Below are positions 1-7,895 of a stretch of 40,273 nucleotides of DNA, piece by piece. Source of the stretch: Saprospirales bacterium (lineage in GTDB: Bacteria; Bacteroidota; Bacteroidia; Chitinophagales; Saprospiraceae); contig CANHDG010000004.1 of the NCBI GenBank assembly GCA_947459365.1, forward strand, positions 1 through 40,273, read 5' to 3'. The notes below the pieces were generated by a model, which had not been told where the DNA came from, did no database searches, and worked only from the letters and a program-made list of their open reading frames with translations. Numbering within the stretch: position 1 is the stretch's first letter; each line of letters opens with the position of its first letter. The position numbers and the translations under genes were made by a program.

Positions 1-1911
1 CAGTTTAACGGTGGCGTGGCACATGACCTTACCGCTGACCCCTATAATCCCACTTACCTCGGAAAATTCGATCAGCTCGGCTATATCCACGATGGTTACG
101 CTGAAAACGATACCCTTTATGGATGCCACATCTATACAGGACTGCTCTCCATCGTAGATATGAGCGATAAACAAAATCCAGTTCTGCTTGGAAGCATCCA
201 AACACCTGGCAAGTTTACCCACAACGCTTGGCTTCTGGACGACCGCAAACACATAGTCACCACCGACGAAACCACTCCTTCTTTTTTAACCTCGTATGAT
301 ATTTCTGACCCTACCGATATCAAGGAACTAGATCGTTTTTCAATCGACAATGGTTTCGGATCGATTGGACACAATGCGCATATAATCAATGATTTCTCAG
401 TTACCTCTTGGTATACTGGTGGTGTAATAATTACGGACTGCAGCCGTCCTTCAAACCTGGTAGAGGTAGGTAATTACGATACCTGGCAAGGAGCTGGCGC
501 CAATTTTGATGGATGCTGGGGAGCTTATCCTTACTTCCCTTCCGGCACCATGATCGCAAGCAACATCAGCCCAGGACAATTGTTTATTCTTACTCCCACC
601 TACAAGCGGGCCAGCTTCTTAGAGGGCTCCATCAAAAACGGCTGTAATGGCTTGCCAATGGCCGATGCAAAAGTAGAAATCATCGGCGGGCCAGCTTCCT
701 CCACCACCACTTCCAGCAACAACGGAGAGGCGAAAACAGGGATGGCGAATGAGGGAGAATTCACCGTGCGCATTAGCAAGACCGGTTTTATCACCCAGAC
801 ATTTACCGCTAACTTTATATCCGGAGAAGTAGTCAATTTTGATGTTACCTTACAGCCCGAGTCAGTTTACGACGTAAACGGCTCTGTAACAGACGGTAGC
901 AACAACACCCCGCTCTCCAATGTACCCGTAACCTTGAGCAATCCTAATCAATCCTACCAAACAACGACTGAAGCTGACGGCAGCTTTGAACTGAGCTGTG
1001 TTGCCTCTGGAACCTACCAGGTATCTGCTGGACTATGGGGATACATCTCCGCGACCCAGTTTGTTACTGTGAACGCAGGCCAACCGATCAACTTAACGCT
1101 TCAGAAAGGATACTACGACGATTTCAACCTAAATTATGGATGGACCACTGAAGCCACCGCTTCTGCTGGTCTTTGGGAACGCGGCGAACCCATCGGAACC
1201 GATTTCAACGGAACGCCTAGCAACACCGATACAGATGTACCCACCGATATAGGCGATCAATGCTACGTCACCGGAAATGGAGGCGGTGGAGCAGGTGCTG
1301 ACGATGTGGACAATGGAAAAGTAACCCTCTCCTCCCCAGCCATGCAACTCGGAACCGCGTTAAATGCGGTTCTAGACTTCCAATACTGGTTCTTCAACAG
1401 TGGGGGCAGCGGAAATCCCAACGATTATTTTGAAGTTCGGGTGTCCAATGCCACTCAAAATGTTCAAATCCTGAGTACCGCCAATTCAGCCTCCCAGTGG
1501 GTGCCTGTTAGTGGAGTTAAACTAGGCGATTTTATCAGCTTGGATGACCAAGTCCGTGTACACTTCATCACAGAAGATCTTACTCCAGGTCATTTAGTGG
1601 AAGCCGCGGTAGATGAATTCCTCGTTACCCCTATCTTCACCAGCAACACCTCCACCCCAACGTTCGATTACCAGCTAAGCAGCAACCCGAACCCAAGCCG
1701 CTCAAGCTTCCAATTGAAGTACCAATGGCCAGTGGAATCTAACCTGCAACTCGACGTCATCAATATGATGGGCCAGATTATTGAGCAACACGACCTATCA
1801 GACCGGGAAGGCATGCTTCAAATCGGCCAAAATTGGGCACCAGGCTTTTATGCCGCTCGTTTGATGGATGAAAAAGGCCGCGTACAAACGATCAAACTGA
1901 TCAAACAATAA
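1..1911 (+). CDS. Secreted choice-of-anchor-B/LVIVD-like protein with T9SS sorting domain (5' partial)
   Basis: The reading frame is open from base 1, so the N-terminus lies outside the window; the GTG at 16 in the ORF track is not a real start. The first ~200 residues contain beta-propeller-type segments (LLSIVDMSDKQNPVLLG, SYDISDPTDI, VIITDCSRPSNLVEVG) as in LVIVD/choice-of-anchor-B proteins. Two carboxypeptidase-regulatory-like beta-sandwich domains follow (about 205-280 and 285-365), then a jelly-roll-like region. The last ~80 residues (SSNPNPSRSSF, LDVINMMGQ, GFYAARL, KLIKQ) look like a type A T9SS C-terminal sorting domain. The product should be exported by the Gld/Por machinery encoded at 21-27 kb and end on the cell surface or in the medium. 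Substrate or ligand is unknown. Family assignment is by motif reading only. Confidence 0.8.
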   Translation, partial: QFNGGVAHDLTADPYNPTYLGKFDQLGYIHDGYAENDTLYGCHIYTGLLSIVDMSDKQNPVLLGSIQTPGKFTHNAWLLDDRKHIVTTDETTPSFLTSYDISDPTDIKELDRFSIDNGFGSIGHNAHIINDFSVTSWYTGGVIITDCSRPSNLVEVGNYDTWQGAGANFDGCWGAYPYFPSGTMIASNISPGQLFILTPTYKRASFLEGSIKNGCNGLPMADAKVEIIGGPASSTTTSSNNGEAKTGMANEGEFTVRISKTGFITQTFTANFISGEVVNFDVTLQPESVYDVNGSVTDGSNNTPLSNVPVTLSNPNQSYQTTTEADGSFELSCVASGTYQVSAGLWGYISATQFVTVNAGQPINLTLQKGYYDDFNLNYGWTTEATASAGLWERGEPIGTDFNGTPSNTDTDVPTDIGDQCYVTGNGGGGAGADDVDNGKVTLSSPAMQLGTALNAVLDFQYWFFNSGGSGNPNDYFEVRVSNATQNVQILSTANSASQWVPVSGVKLGDFISLDDQVRVHFITEDLTPGHLVEAAVDEFLVTPIFTSNTSTPTFDYQLSSNPNPSRSSFQLKYQWPVESNLQLDVINMMGQIIEQHDLSDREGMLQIGQNWAPGFYAARLMDEKGRVQTIKLIKQ

Positions 1912-1936
1912 GCTGGATCCAGATTCCACAAATACT

Positions 1937-1975
1937 AAAAAGGGTGAGAGGAGCTGTTCCTCTCACCCTTTTTTT
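1937..1975 (+). terminator. Rho-independent terminator, probably bidirectional
   Basis: A 14-bp perfect stem (AGGGTGAGAGGA on the left arm, TCCTCTCACCCT on the right) closes a 5-nt loop. It is followed by a run of seven T on the + strand, and flanked by five A upstream, which gives a T-run on the - strand. It lies between the + gene ending at 1911 and folP ending at 2025 on the - strand, so it can serve both. Confidence 0.9.
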
Positions 1976-2024
1976 GGCAATTTTTCCATTTGTAATTTGC
2001 AGCACTATCAAATGCCCCCTCTTA

Positions 2025-2885
2025 CTACTCGGGATAAAGTGTCCTGAAAAGGGTTCTAACCTCCACGGCCTCTTTCACATCGTGTACCCGCAGGATATCT
2101 GCTCCCTGTTGCAAAGCCACCATGTGCAAGGCACTGGTACCATTGAGTGCCTCAGAGGCTGTGCTACCAAGGGTCTTGTAAATCATAGATTTCCTGGAAA
2201 TACCAGCCAAAACGGGCAGCTGAAGCACCGTTTTTAACTCCCCCATACGCCGTAAAAGCTCAAAATTGTGCTCAATTGTTTTCCCAAAACCAAAACCAGG
2301 ATCAATTAAAATATCCTTGACCCCCAACTCTCGGAGCAGAATCACTTTTTGAATCAAAAAATCCAAAACCTCCACCACCACATCCGAATACATCGGGGCA
2401 AGTTGCATGGAGTCTGGACGACCTTGCATGTGCATCAATACATAAGGAACCCCCAAAGCAGCTACCGTCTCCAACATAGCCTCATCCAGTTCACCAGCAG
2501 AAATATCATTGATAAGGGAGGCCCCTGCTTCTGCCGCCGCTGCCGCCACCTCAGCCCTCCAAGTATCAACCGACAAGACCGCCTCCGGCAGCGCCACATG
2601 GAGTGCTCGAATGACGGGAATTACCCGGCGGAGCTCTTCCTCCACCGACACCTCCAGAGCTCCCGGTCGAGAGGAAGCCCCTCCCACATCAATTAACCTG
2701 GCACCCTCCTCCCATAATTGCTTCCCGCGAGTAACAGCCTGCTCCAAAGCATCAAAACGCCCCCCGTCGTAAAAAGAATCCGGAGTGGTATTCAATATAC
2801 CCATCACCAAGGGTACAGAGCAGTCAAGTAATGTTCCGTTGCAATTCAAAACCGGCACAAAGCCCTTTTCTATCTCATTCCTCAC
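2025..2885 (-). CDS. folP: Dihydropteroate synthase
   Basis: Condenses p-aminobenzoate with 6-hydroxymethyl-7,8-dihydropterin pyrophosphate in the cytoplasm to give dihydropteroate, a step of folate synthesis and the sulfonamide target. The 286-residue length fits the family. Visible motifs: NTTPDSF (32-38), DVGGASSRPG (66-75, usually D-[IV]-GGESTRPG), SVDTW (105-109), INDISAG, DPGFGFGK (195-202), GISRKS (228-233) and RVHDV (266-270). The start is a GTG at 2885, only 3 nt after the stop of the upstream regulator gene, so the two are probably cotranscribed and translationally coupled. No better upstream start exists because the frame is closed by the neighbour's end. Identity is secure; the GTG start is the less certain part. 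Confidence 0.96.
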   Translation of the reverse strand: MRNEIEKGFVPVLNCNGTLLDCSVPLVMGILNTTPDSFYDGGRFDALEQAVTRGKQLWEEGARLIDVGGASSRPGALEVSVEEELRRVIPVIRALHVALPEAVLSVDTWRAEVAAAAAEAGASLINDISAGELDEAMLETVAALGVPYVLMHMQGRPDSMQLAPMYSDVVVEVLDFLIQKVILLRELGVKDILIDPGFGFGKTIEHNFELLRRMGELKTVLQLPVLAGISRKSMIYKTLGSTASEALNGTSALHMVALQQGADILRVHDVKEAVEVRTLFRTLYPE

Positions 2886-2888
2886 CGA

Positions 2889-3203
2889 TTATGTAAGCAT
2901 ATTTTCTAATTGTAAAAAAATAGGTACCAAGCCCGTCCCCTTCTCCGATAACCGGTACTCAATGTGCAACGGCTTTTCCCGAATGACGGCTTTGTCCAAT
3001 AATCCTTGCTCCTCCAACTCATGCAAGGCTGTAGACAAGGATTGCTTGTTCACTCCCTCCATTTCTCGCAAAAGCGTATTAAAACGAAGGGGACCCTCCA
3101 TGGCCAACCGAAACAACTGCGGTTTCCATTTACCAGAAAGTTGCTTCAGCAACTGTTCTGCCGGGCAAATTTCACCGGCCGTAGTACCATTTTTAGTAGT
3201 CAT
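2889..3203 (-). CDS. HxlR-family winged-helix transcriptional regulator
   Basis: A 104-residue MarR-like winged helix protein of the HxlR/YodB type. It has the characteristic N-terminal cysteine in ICPAEQLL (C13), the LSGKWKPQLFRLA helix, recognition-helix region NKQSLSTALHELEEQGLL, and a wing ending in IEYRLSEKGTGL. In YodB/HypR relatives this cysteine senses electrophiles or disulfide stress (established for those proteins, inferred here). It is the first gene of a two-gene unit with folP and is divergent from a DsbA-like oxidoreductase at 3397, which is a plausible target. A TAGTCA-N8-TGACTA repeat overlaps its start codon and could be an autoregulatory site. Confidence 0.9.
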   Translation of the reverse strand: MTTKNGTTAGEICPAEQLLKQLSGKWKPQLFRLAMEGPLRFNTLLREMEGVNKQSLSTALHELEEQGLLDKAVIREKPLHIEYRLSEKGTGLVPIFLQLENMLT

Positions 3204-3216
3204 GTTTTTTTGACTA
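3197..3216. promoter_or_regulatory. Inverted repeat at hxlR start, candidate regulator operator
   Basis: TAGTCA (3197-3202) and TGACTA (3211-3216) form a perfect 6-bp inverted repeat with an 8-nt spacer. It overlaps the start codon of the HxlR-family gene, and a second TTGACT follows directly. The position suits autoregulation. Operator function is inferred from symmetry and location only. Confidence 0.35.
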
Positions 3217-3396
3217 ATTGACTGGAATGAAGAAATACCTGAACTTTGTGCAAGATTTACAAAAAGACGGGCTCACAACGTACTCCCATCTAATTCCTCC
3301 GAAAATAGATTCGGCTAACCCTGAAAAATACAGCAGCAAATTAGGATAATTATCACATTTTCCAGCAAAAATAAAACTTAAATTTTACCTAAAGAA

Positions 3397-4461
3397 ATGC
3401 TTAGTCAAAATCCCGTTTTCAACAAGTGCCTTGGTTATCCTCAACAAGCATTTTTCGGGATTGTTTTCACCATCCTGGTAATTGGCATGGCCATTTCACC
3501 CGCCTGCACCCAATCCAACCAATCAAATAACTTAAAAATGCCACCCAGCAACCCGCTACTTTGCGATCCAGGCACCGGCATCTGCGCCTTGCCATCAGTA
3601 CAGAACCCACTACTTCCAGCTACCCCAGCTAATGTAGAGAACAAAGTGAAGGTTATCTATTTCACTGACCCTATCTGCTCCTCCTGCTGGGGAATCGAGC
3701 CCCAACTTAGACAACTCAAACTGGAGTATGGACATGCCGTAGAAGTTGAGTACCGAATGGGTGGTCTCTTGCCCGACTGGAGTTACAACAGTAGTGGAAT
3801 AAGCAAACCCTCTGATGTGGCACACCACTGGGACGAAGCAAGTGCCTACTATCAAATGCCTATTGATGGAGATATTTGGTTGGAAGACCCACTTTCTTCG
3901 TCCTTCCCCCCTTCTATTGCCTTTAAAGCTGCTCAAGTCCAAGACCCCCAGAAAGCCCTCTCGTTTTTGCGGAGAATTCGGGAAATGGTATTTATGGAAA
4001 AGAAAAACATTGCCAAATGGGAACACCTGAAGAATGCCGCGCTCGAAACCGGGCTGAACCCTATACAGTTAAAAAATGATCTGGAAACCATCGGCAAACA
4101 GCGGTTGGAAGAAGATTTGACGCTGGCAAAAACCCTGGGAATTCGAGGCTTCCCAACCTTATTGGTGTACGATTCCAACCAACAATACCAAATTGTTTAT
4201 GGCTCAAAACCCTATTCAGCCATTGAACAAGCCTTGAAAAAAGCCCAACCCAAGCTCGAAAAACACCCTTATAGCCGAACGCTGCCTGCTCTGTTTACAC
4301 AATTCAACAGCCTAACCACCCGTGAATTTGCTGAATTGAGTGGCCATCCAACAGAAACCGCGGTGCAATTGCTAGAAAAAGCCGCCCATGATGGAACCCT
4401 GCAAAAACAATCCATTAAAAACGGAACCATCTGGAGACTCAACGCCAACGCCGAGAACTAA
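3397..4461 (+). CDS. Exported DsbA/FrnE-like thioredoxin-fold oxidoreductase
   Basis: A 354-residue protein with an N-terminal hydrophobic segment (about 19-36), then a thioredoxin-fold domain with TDPICSSCWGIEP, a CSSC redox motif at 94-97, and the cis-proline loop GIRGFPTL near 248-255. An all-helical insertion between them is typical of DsbA/FrnE/SpxH-like proteins. The last ~55 residues look like a small helical domain with a winged-helix flavour (LTTREFAELSGHPTETAVQLLE). The segment ISPAC could be a weak lipobox, but the -3 residue is atypical. Likely role is thiol-disulfide exchange in the periplasm. It is divergent from the HxlR-type regulator, suggesting redox-controlled expression. 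The exact subfamily is not settled. Confidence 0.85.
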   Translation: MLSQNPVFNKCLGYPQQAFFGIVFTILVIGMAISPACTQSNQSNNLKMPPSNPLLCDPGTGICALPSVQNPLLPATPANVENKVKVIYFTDPICSSCWGIEPQLRQLKLEYGHAVEVEYRMGGLLPDWSYNSSGISKPSDVAHHWDEASAYYQMPIDGDIWLEDPLSSSFPPSIAFKAAQVQDPQKALSFLRRIREMVFMEKKNIAKWEHLKNAALETGLNPIQLKNDLETIGKQRLEEDLTLAKTLGIRGFPTLLVYDSNQQYQIVYGSKPYSAIEQALKKAQPKLEKHPYSRTLPALFTQFNSLTTREFAELSGHPTETAVQLLEKAAHDGTLQKQSIKNGTIWRLNANAEN

Positions 4462-4496
4462 ACCTAAAAGACAAAAGTTAACCTATACTTCATGTT

Positions 4497-4541
4497 GTTC
4501 TGAGAGCGGTTGTAGGTCACCCTCTACAGCCGCTACAGAAC
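4497..4541. repeat. Imperfect inverted repeat / hairpin without T-run
   Basis: Arms GTTCTG-AGCGG-TGTAG and its complement CTACAGCCGCTACAGAAC pair over about 17 bp with one bulge and one G-T pair, around an 8-nt loop. There is no T-tract on either strand, so it is not a classic terminator. It sits 35 nt after the stop of the DsbA-like gene and may stabilise that transcript's 3' end. Confidence 0.55.
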
Positions 4542-4661
4542 AGAAAAGAAAACCTAATGAACGTAGCGTGCAGAAATTCTAAATTACCATAAAAAAAGAG
4601 TTGCCCAAGGCCCAAAAGTGTACCCCCATTCGCTGCAAAAGAAGGAAATTTGTGCGGTAGA

Positions 4662-5255
4662 ATGAACACCATGAAAAGACGAATCATCTGGAACCTAATT
4701 GGATTAATACTGCCCGTGTGCCTAGGCTTTCTAACAATCAACAGTAAGACTCCCGACCCACTGCCGGAAAGGCAGGGGGTCGATTTTTTGTGGAAAGGAA
4801 AACAATACCATCTGAAAGCCCCCTTAAAGCTAGAAAAAACCTTGGTCTACCAACGTGGAGGCCTGTCTGCAGCAGAACTGGCCCTCACCGCAAATTGTTA
4901 TTATTCCGAGCGACAGTACGTGAAAATTGTTCGCCAAGATGCGGCGGTACAACCTCGGCTAGGCATTGCCATCGGCTTTGAATTTGATGAAAGCCATGGA
5001 GAGTACCCTTACACTCCCGCTGAAGCCGTCCTCCAAATAAAGGACTTTAGTTGGGGAGGAGTAGAATTTGCTACACTGGACACCTTCAATTATACCGGCG
5101 TTTCCAATGCTGTAAGCAACGACTTTAGCTTGGAAATCCTCTCTTGGGAGCAGGATACTATCACGGGTACTTTTTCCGGACTGTTGTTAAACGGTGCCGG
5201 CGATCAAGCAGCAATTGATAGTGGCTACTTCAAAATCGGACTAAAACGAAGATAA
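4662..5255 (+). CDS. Hypothetical exported protein
   Basis: I do not recognise this gene. The ORF track starts at a TTG (4650), but ATG 4662 (or 4671) gives a cleaner signal peptide: basic MKRR, then a hydrophobic stretch to about residue 25. The remaining ~170 residues are predicted beta-rich and polar. The C-terminal segment (DTITGTFSGLLLNGAG, SGYFKIGLKR) resembles the ends of many small Bacteroidota exported or lipoprotein-like beta proteins. LPVC in the signal region could be a poor lipobox. It is convergent with the ABC-F gene, 19 nt away, and has no operon partner. Confidence 0.7.
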   Translation: MNTMKRRIIWNLIGLILPVCLGFLTINSKTPDPLPERQGVDFLWKGKQYHLKAPLKLEKTLVYQRGGLSAAELALTANCYYSERQYVKIVRQDAAVQPRLGIAIGFEFDESHGEYPYTPAEAVLQIKDFSWGGVEFATLDTFNYTGVSNAVSNDFSLEILSWEQDTITGTFSGLLLNGAGDQAAIDSGYFKIGLKRR

Positions 5256-5274
5256 AACCCTTCCTTTTGATCGC

Positions 5275-7188
5275 TTAAAAGCCGCTCTGCTCTACCATTG
5301 ACTCCCAATTTACCATTACTTCAGCCAGCTCTTTTTGCTTACCTTGATACTTCTGGAGCGTAGAATCAGCATCCGAACGGCTATAAAAATCTGGATCGGC
5401 CATCACTGCCTCCATATTTTTGATCTCTGCTTCTAGCTCCTCTATCCGCCGCTCTAATTTCTGAACATTGCGCTGAAGTAGTTTGCGTTCCTCAGGGCTG
5501 AGTGGCTCAGCTGTTTTGACAACTGCTGCGGGAGCGGAACTAGCCTTATTACTGCGCATTTCCACCTGCCGCATATTGTCCAGCTTCCTTTTTTCGAGGA
5601 AATAATTGATATCTCCCAAGTACTCATATAGATGGTGGTCTCTAAACTCTATAGTCCGGGTAGTCAATTCGGAAAGAAATTCACGGTCGTGGCTTACTAC
5701 CAACAGGGTGCCTTCAAAATCCAGGATCGCCTGTTTCAGCATCTCCTTCGAGAGGATGTCAAGGTGGTTGGTCGGTTCATCCAGCACCAAAAAGTTGATG
5801 GGGCGGAGCAACATACAGGCCAAGGCGAGTCGCGCGCGCTCACCACCCGACAAGGCAGCCACTTTTTTATCTACATCCTGTCCAGAAAACAAGAATGACC
5901 CCAGAATACCCCGCAATTTGGTCCTCATTTCAGGAGGAGCATGGTTTTCCATGGTCTCCAGGACCGTTATTTTTGGGTTAAGGGTCTCCGCCTGATTTTG
6001 GGCATAATAGCCCAAGTGAATATTATAACCCAAACCCGCTTTTCCGGAACTGGCTGTTTCAGCGCCGATCAGTATTTTTGCCAAGGTCGTTTTACCTTGA
6101 CCATTCTGCCCTACAAAAGCAATGCGTTCCCCCCTAAGAATTTTAAAATCTACAGCATCCAACACCACTGAATCCCCGTATTTTTTAGTCATTTGCTCGG
6201 CGGAGGCTACAATTTCCCCAGAGCGGGGGGGAGGGGGAAACCGCAGGTTCATCACCGAGGTATCCTCATCTTCAATTTCGATCCGCTCCACTTTATCCAG
6301 CTGCTTTTGCATGGACTGCGCCATCTTGGTTTTGGTTGCTTTGGCCATAAACCGCGCGATGGTCCGCTCTTTGTCCGCCAACACGCGCTGCTGGTTCTCA
6401 TAGGCAGACTGCATTTGCTCTTTCCGCTCCATACTTAACTCCACATACTTAGAGTAGGCAGCTTTGTAGTCGTTCAAGCGACCCAAAATAACCTCCACCG
6501 TCCGATTGGTCACATTATCCAGGAACCGTTTATCGTGACTGATCACTACGGCCATTCCCTGGTAACTCGACAGCCAATCCTCCAACCAAAGAATACTTTC
6601 GATATCAAGGTGGTTCGTAGGCTCATCGAGCAACAACATATCCGGCTTTTGCAACAGCATTTTGGCCAATTCAATCCGCATCTGCCAGCCCCCCGAAAAC
6701 TCATCGGTCAGTCGTTCCAGATCGCTGTTAGCAAAACCCAGTCCACTCAAAACCCGGGCGGCATCAATCTCCATGGTATCGCCGCCTAAGCGTGCCAAGC
6801 GCTCAGTCGTATCCGCCAATTCCTCCAAAATAGCGTGGTAAGAATCGCTTTCATAATCCTCCCTGCTTTCCAATTCCAGCTGAATTTCATGTAAACGCTT
6901 ATCCAAACGCAATACCTCATCAAAAGCCGTGAGCGTTTCTTGTATCACCGTTTTACCTTTGGGCAGCAACATGTCCTGGTGCAGATACCCTATGGTAAAC
7001 TGGGACGGTGTCACCAAGCTGCCTTCTTGTGGAGAAAGTTCGCCCGCCATAATTTTAAGCAGCGTTGACTTTCCAGCCCCGTTGCGTCCTACAAGGCCAA
7101 CCCGCTCTCCTGGCTTGATTACTAAATTGACCCGATCCAACAAGATACGCGGCCCATACTGTATGTAAATATTCGAAAGAGTAAGCAT
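5275..7188 (-). CDS. ABC-F family ATPase (Uup/EttA-like ribosome-associated)
   Basis: Soluble tandem ATP-binding protein with no membrane segments. Two nucleotide-binding domains are visible: the first with Walker A GRNGAGKST (34-42), signature FSGGWQMRIELA and Walker B LLLDEPTNHLD; the second with GQNGQGKTT, signature LSGGERARLALA and LVLDEPTNHLD. An interdomain linker rich in charged residues (KTKMAQSMQKQLDKVE) and a C-terminal coiled coil (EERKLLQRNVQKLERRIEELE) match Uup-type ABC-F proteins that act on ribosomes or DNA. I chose ATG 7188 (637 aa) over the track's 7230 because MLTLSNIYIQYG is the canonical beginning of domain 1. A good promoter lies at 7306-7334, giving a ~110-nt leader. 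Confidence 0.92.
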   Translation of the reverse strand: MLTLSNIYIQYGPRILLDRVNLVIKPGERVGLVGRNGAGKSTLLKIMAGELSPQEGSLVTPSQFTIGYLHQDMLLPKGKTVIQETLTAFDEVLRLDKRLHEIQLELESREDYESDSYHAILEELADTTERLARLGGDTMEIDAARVLSGLGFANSDLERLTDEFSGGWQMRIELAKMLLQKPDMLLLDEPTNHLDIESILWLEDWLSSYQGMAVVISHDKRFLDNVTNRTVEVILGRLNDYKAAYSKYVELSMERKEQMQSAYENQQRVLADKERTIARFMAKATKTKMAQSMQKQLDKVERIEIEDEDTSVMNLRFPPPPRSGEIVASAEQMTKKYGDSVVLDAVDFKILRGERIAFVGQNGQGKTTLAKILIGAETASSGKAGLGYNIHLGYYAQNQAETLNPKITVLETMENHAPPEMRTKLRGILGSFLFSGQDVDKKVAALSGGERARLALACMLLRPINFLVLDEPTNHLDILSKEMLKQAILDFEGTLLVVSHDREFLSELTTRTIEFRDHHLYEYLGDINYFLEKRKLDNMRQVEMRSNKASSAPAAVVKTAEPLSPEERKLLQRNVQKLERRIEELEAEIKNMEAVMADPDFYSRSDADSTLQKYQGKQKELAEVMVNWESMVEQSGF

Positions 7189-7305
7189 CAATAATTGCAG
7201 TTTTGGGGCGGCACTACGAAACAACAGCACCTATTCGCCACCCATAGGAAACGAAGTCAGCCTATTTTTTTTTCGAAAAAAAACAACCCGCTGGATTTAA
7301 GGGCG

Positions 7306-7334
7306 CAAAATTACAGCAATTGTATGAAACCAAA
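7306..7334 (-). promoter_or_regulatory. Bacteroidota-type promoter for the ABC-F gene
   Basis: Read on the - strand: TTTG (7334-7331), 17-nt spacer, then TAATTTTG (7313-7306), an exact match to the TAnnTTTG -7 element with a -33 TTTG. It lies just inside the gap after the DUF4442 gene, so the ABC-F gene can be transcribed independently of that upstream gene. Confidence 0.6.
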
Positions 7335-7372
7335 GCCCCAGGCTCCAACTATCCACCGAAATAAACAGAGAA

Positions 7373-7864
7373 TTAATGCCCTGGATTCCCTTTTTTTCGC
7401 TTGATCGACCAAGTAAACCAAAATTTGGCAGCCAGAGTGCCATCCGGCAATCGCCCTTCCGATACCAACTCAAACTCCACCCCTTCTCCGGTTGCCAACG
7501 CTTCCTCCACAGCAGCTTGTGCCACTTTACCCATTTCACATTGAAACAAGAGCGGCTTATCCGCTTTTTTATAAAAATCAGCCCGCATTTTAACTACTAA
7601 CATCGACATGGGGGCTTGCTCAGTGAGGGCATATAGACATAACAAACCAGTACTGAGCTCCGCGGCCGCGCTTTGTGCAGCAAAATAGATGCTGCGAAAT
7701 GGATTTTTTGAAAACCAGGAATACGGCAAACGGACTACCGCCAGATCTGCCTCAAAAGAGGCCAACCGCAGGCCTGCAAACCAAGCAACCGGCAACTTGG
7801 AAAGTAAAAAGAACCACCATTTCCAGGGCATGGTCAAATTTTGAATCAAGCTTTCTTTTGTCAT
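7373..7864 (-). CDS. DUF4442 (hotdog-fold, thioesterase-like) protein
   Basis: About 163 residues from MTKESL; the track start at 7876 adds four residues. The pattern of an N-terminal tryptophan-rich helix (MPWKWWFF), RLPYSWFSKNPFRSIYFAAQSAAAELSTGLL and a second half with KADFYKKA-type strands matches DUF4442 proteins, which are related to PaaI/YiiD hotdog thioesterases. Substrate is unknown. It follows rarA by about 30 nt and is probably cotranscribed with it; the ABC-F gene downstream has its own promoter. Function is family-level inference. Confidence 0.75.
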   Translation of the reverse strand: MTKESLIQNLTMPWKWWFFLLSKLPVAWFAGLRLASFEADLAVVRLPYSWFSKNPFRSIYFAAQSAAAELSTGLLCLYALTEQAPMSMLVVKMRADFYKKADKPLLFQCEMGKVAQAAVEEALATGEGVEFELVSEGRLPDGTLAAKFWFTWSIKRKKGNPGH

Positions 7865-7895
7865 GTGAATTACCATTTGAAGGGTTGCCGCCTAA

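Noticed and set aside
16-1911. ORF start at GTG 16 for the first gene
   Set aside because: The frame is open to base 1 and the protein begins in the middle of a repeat domain, so the true start is outside the window.
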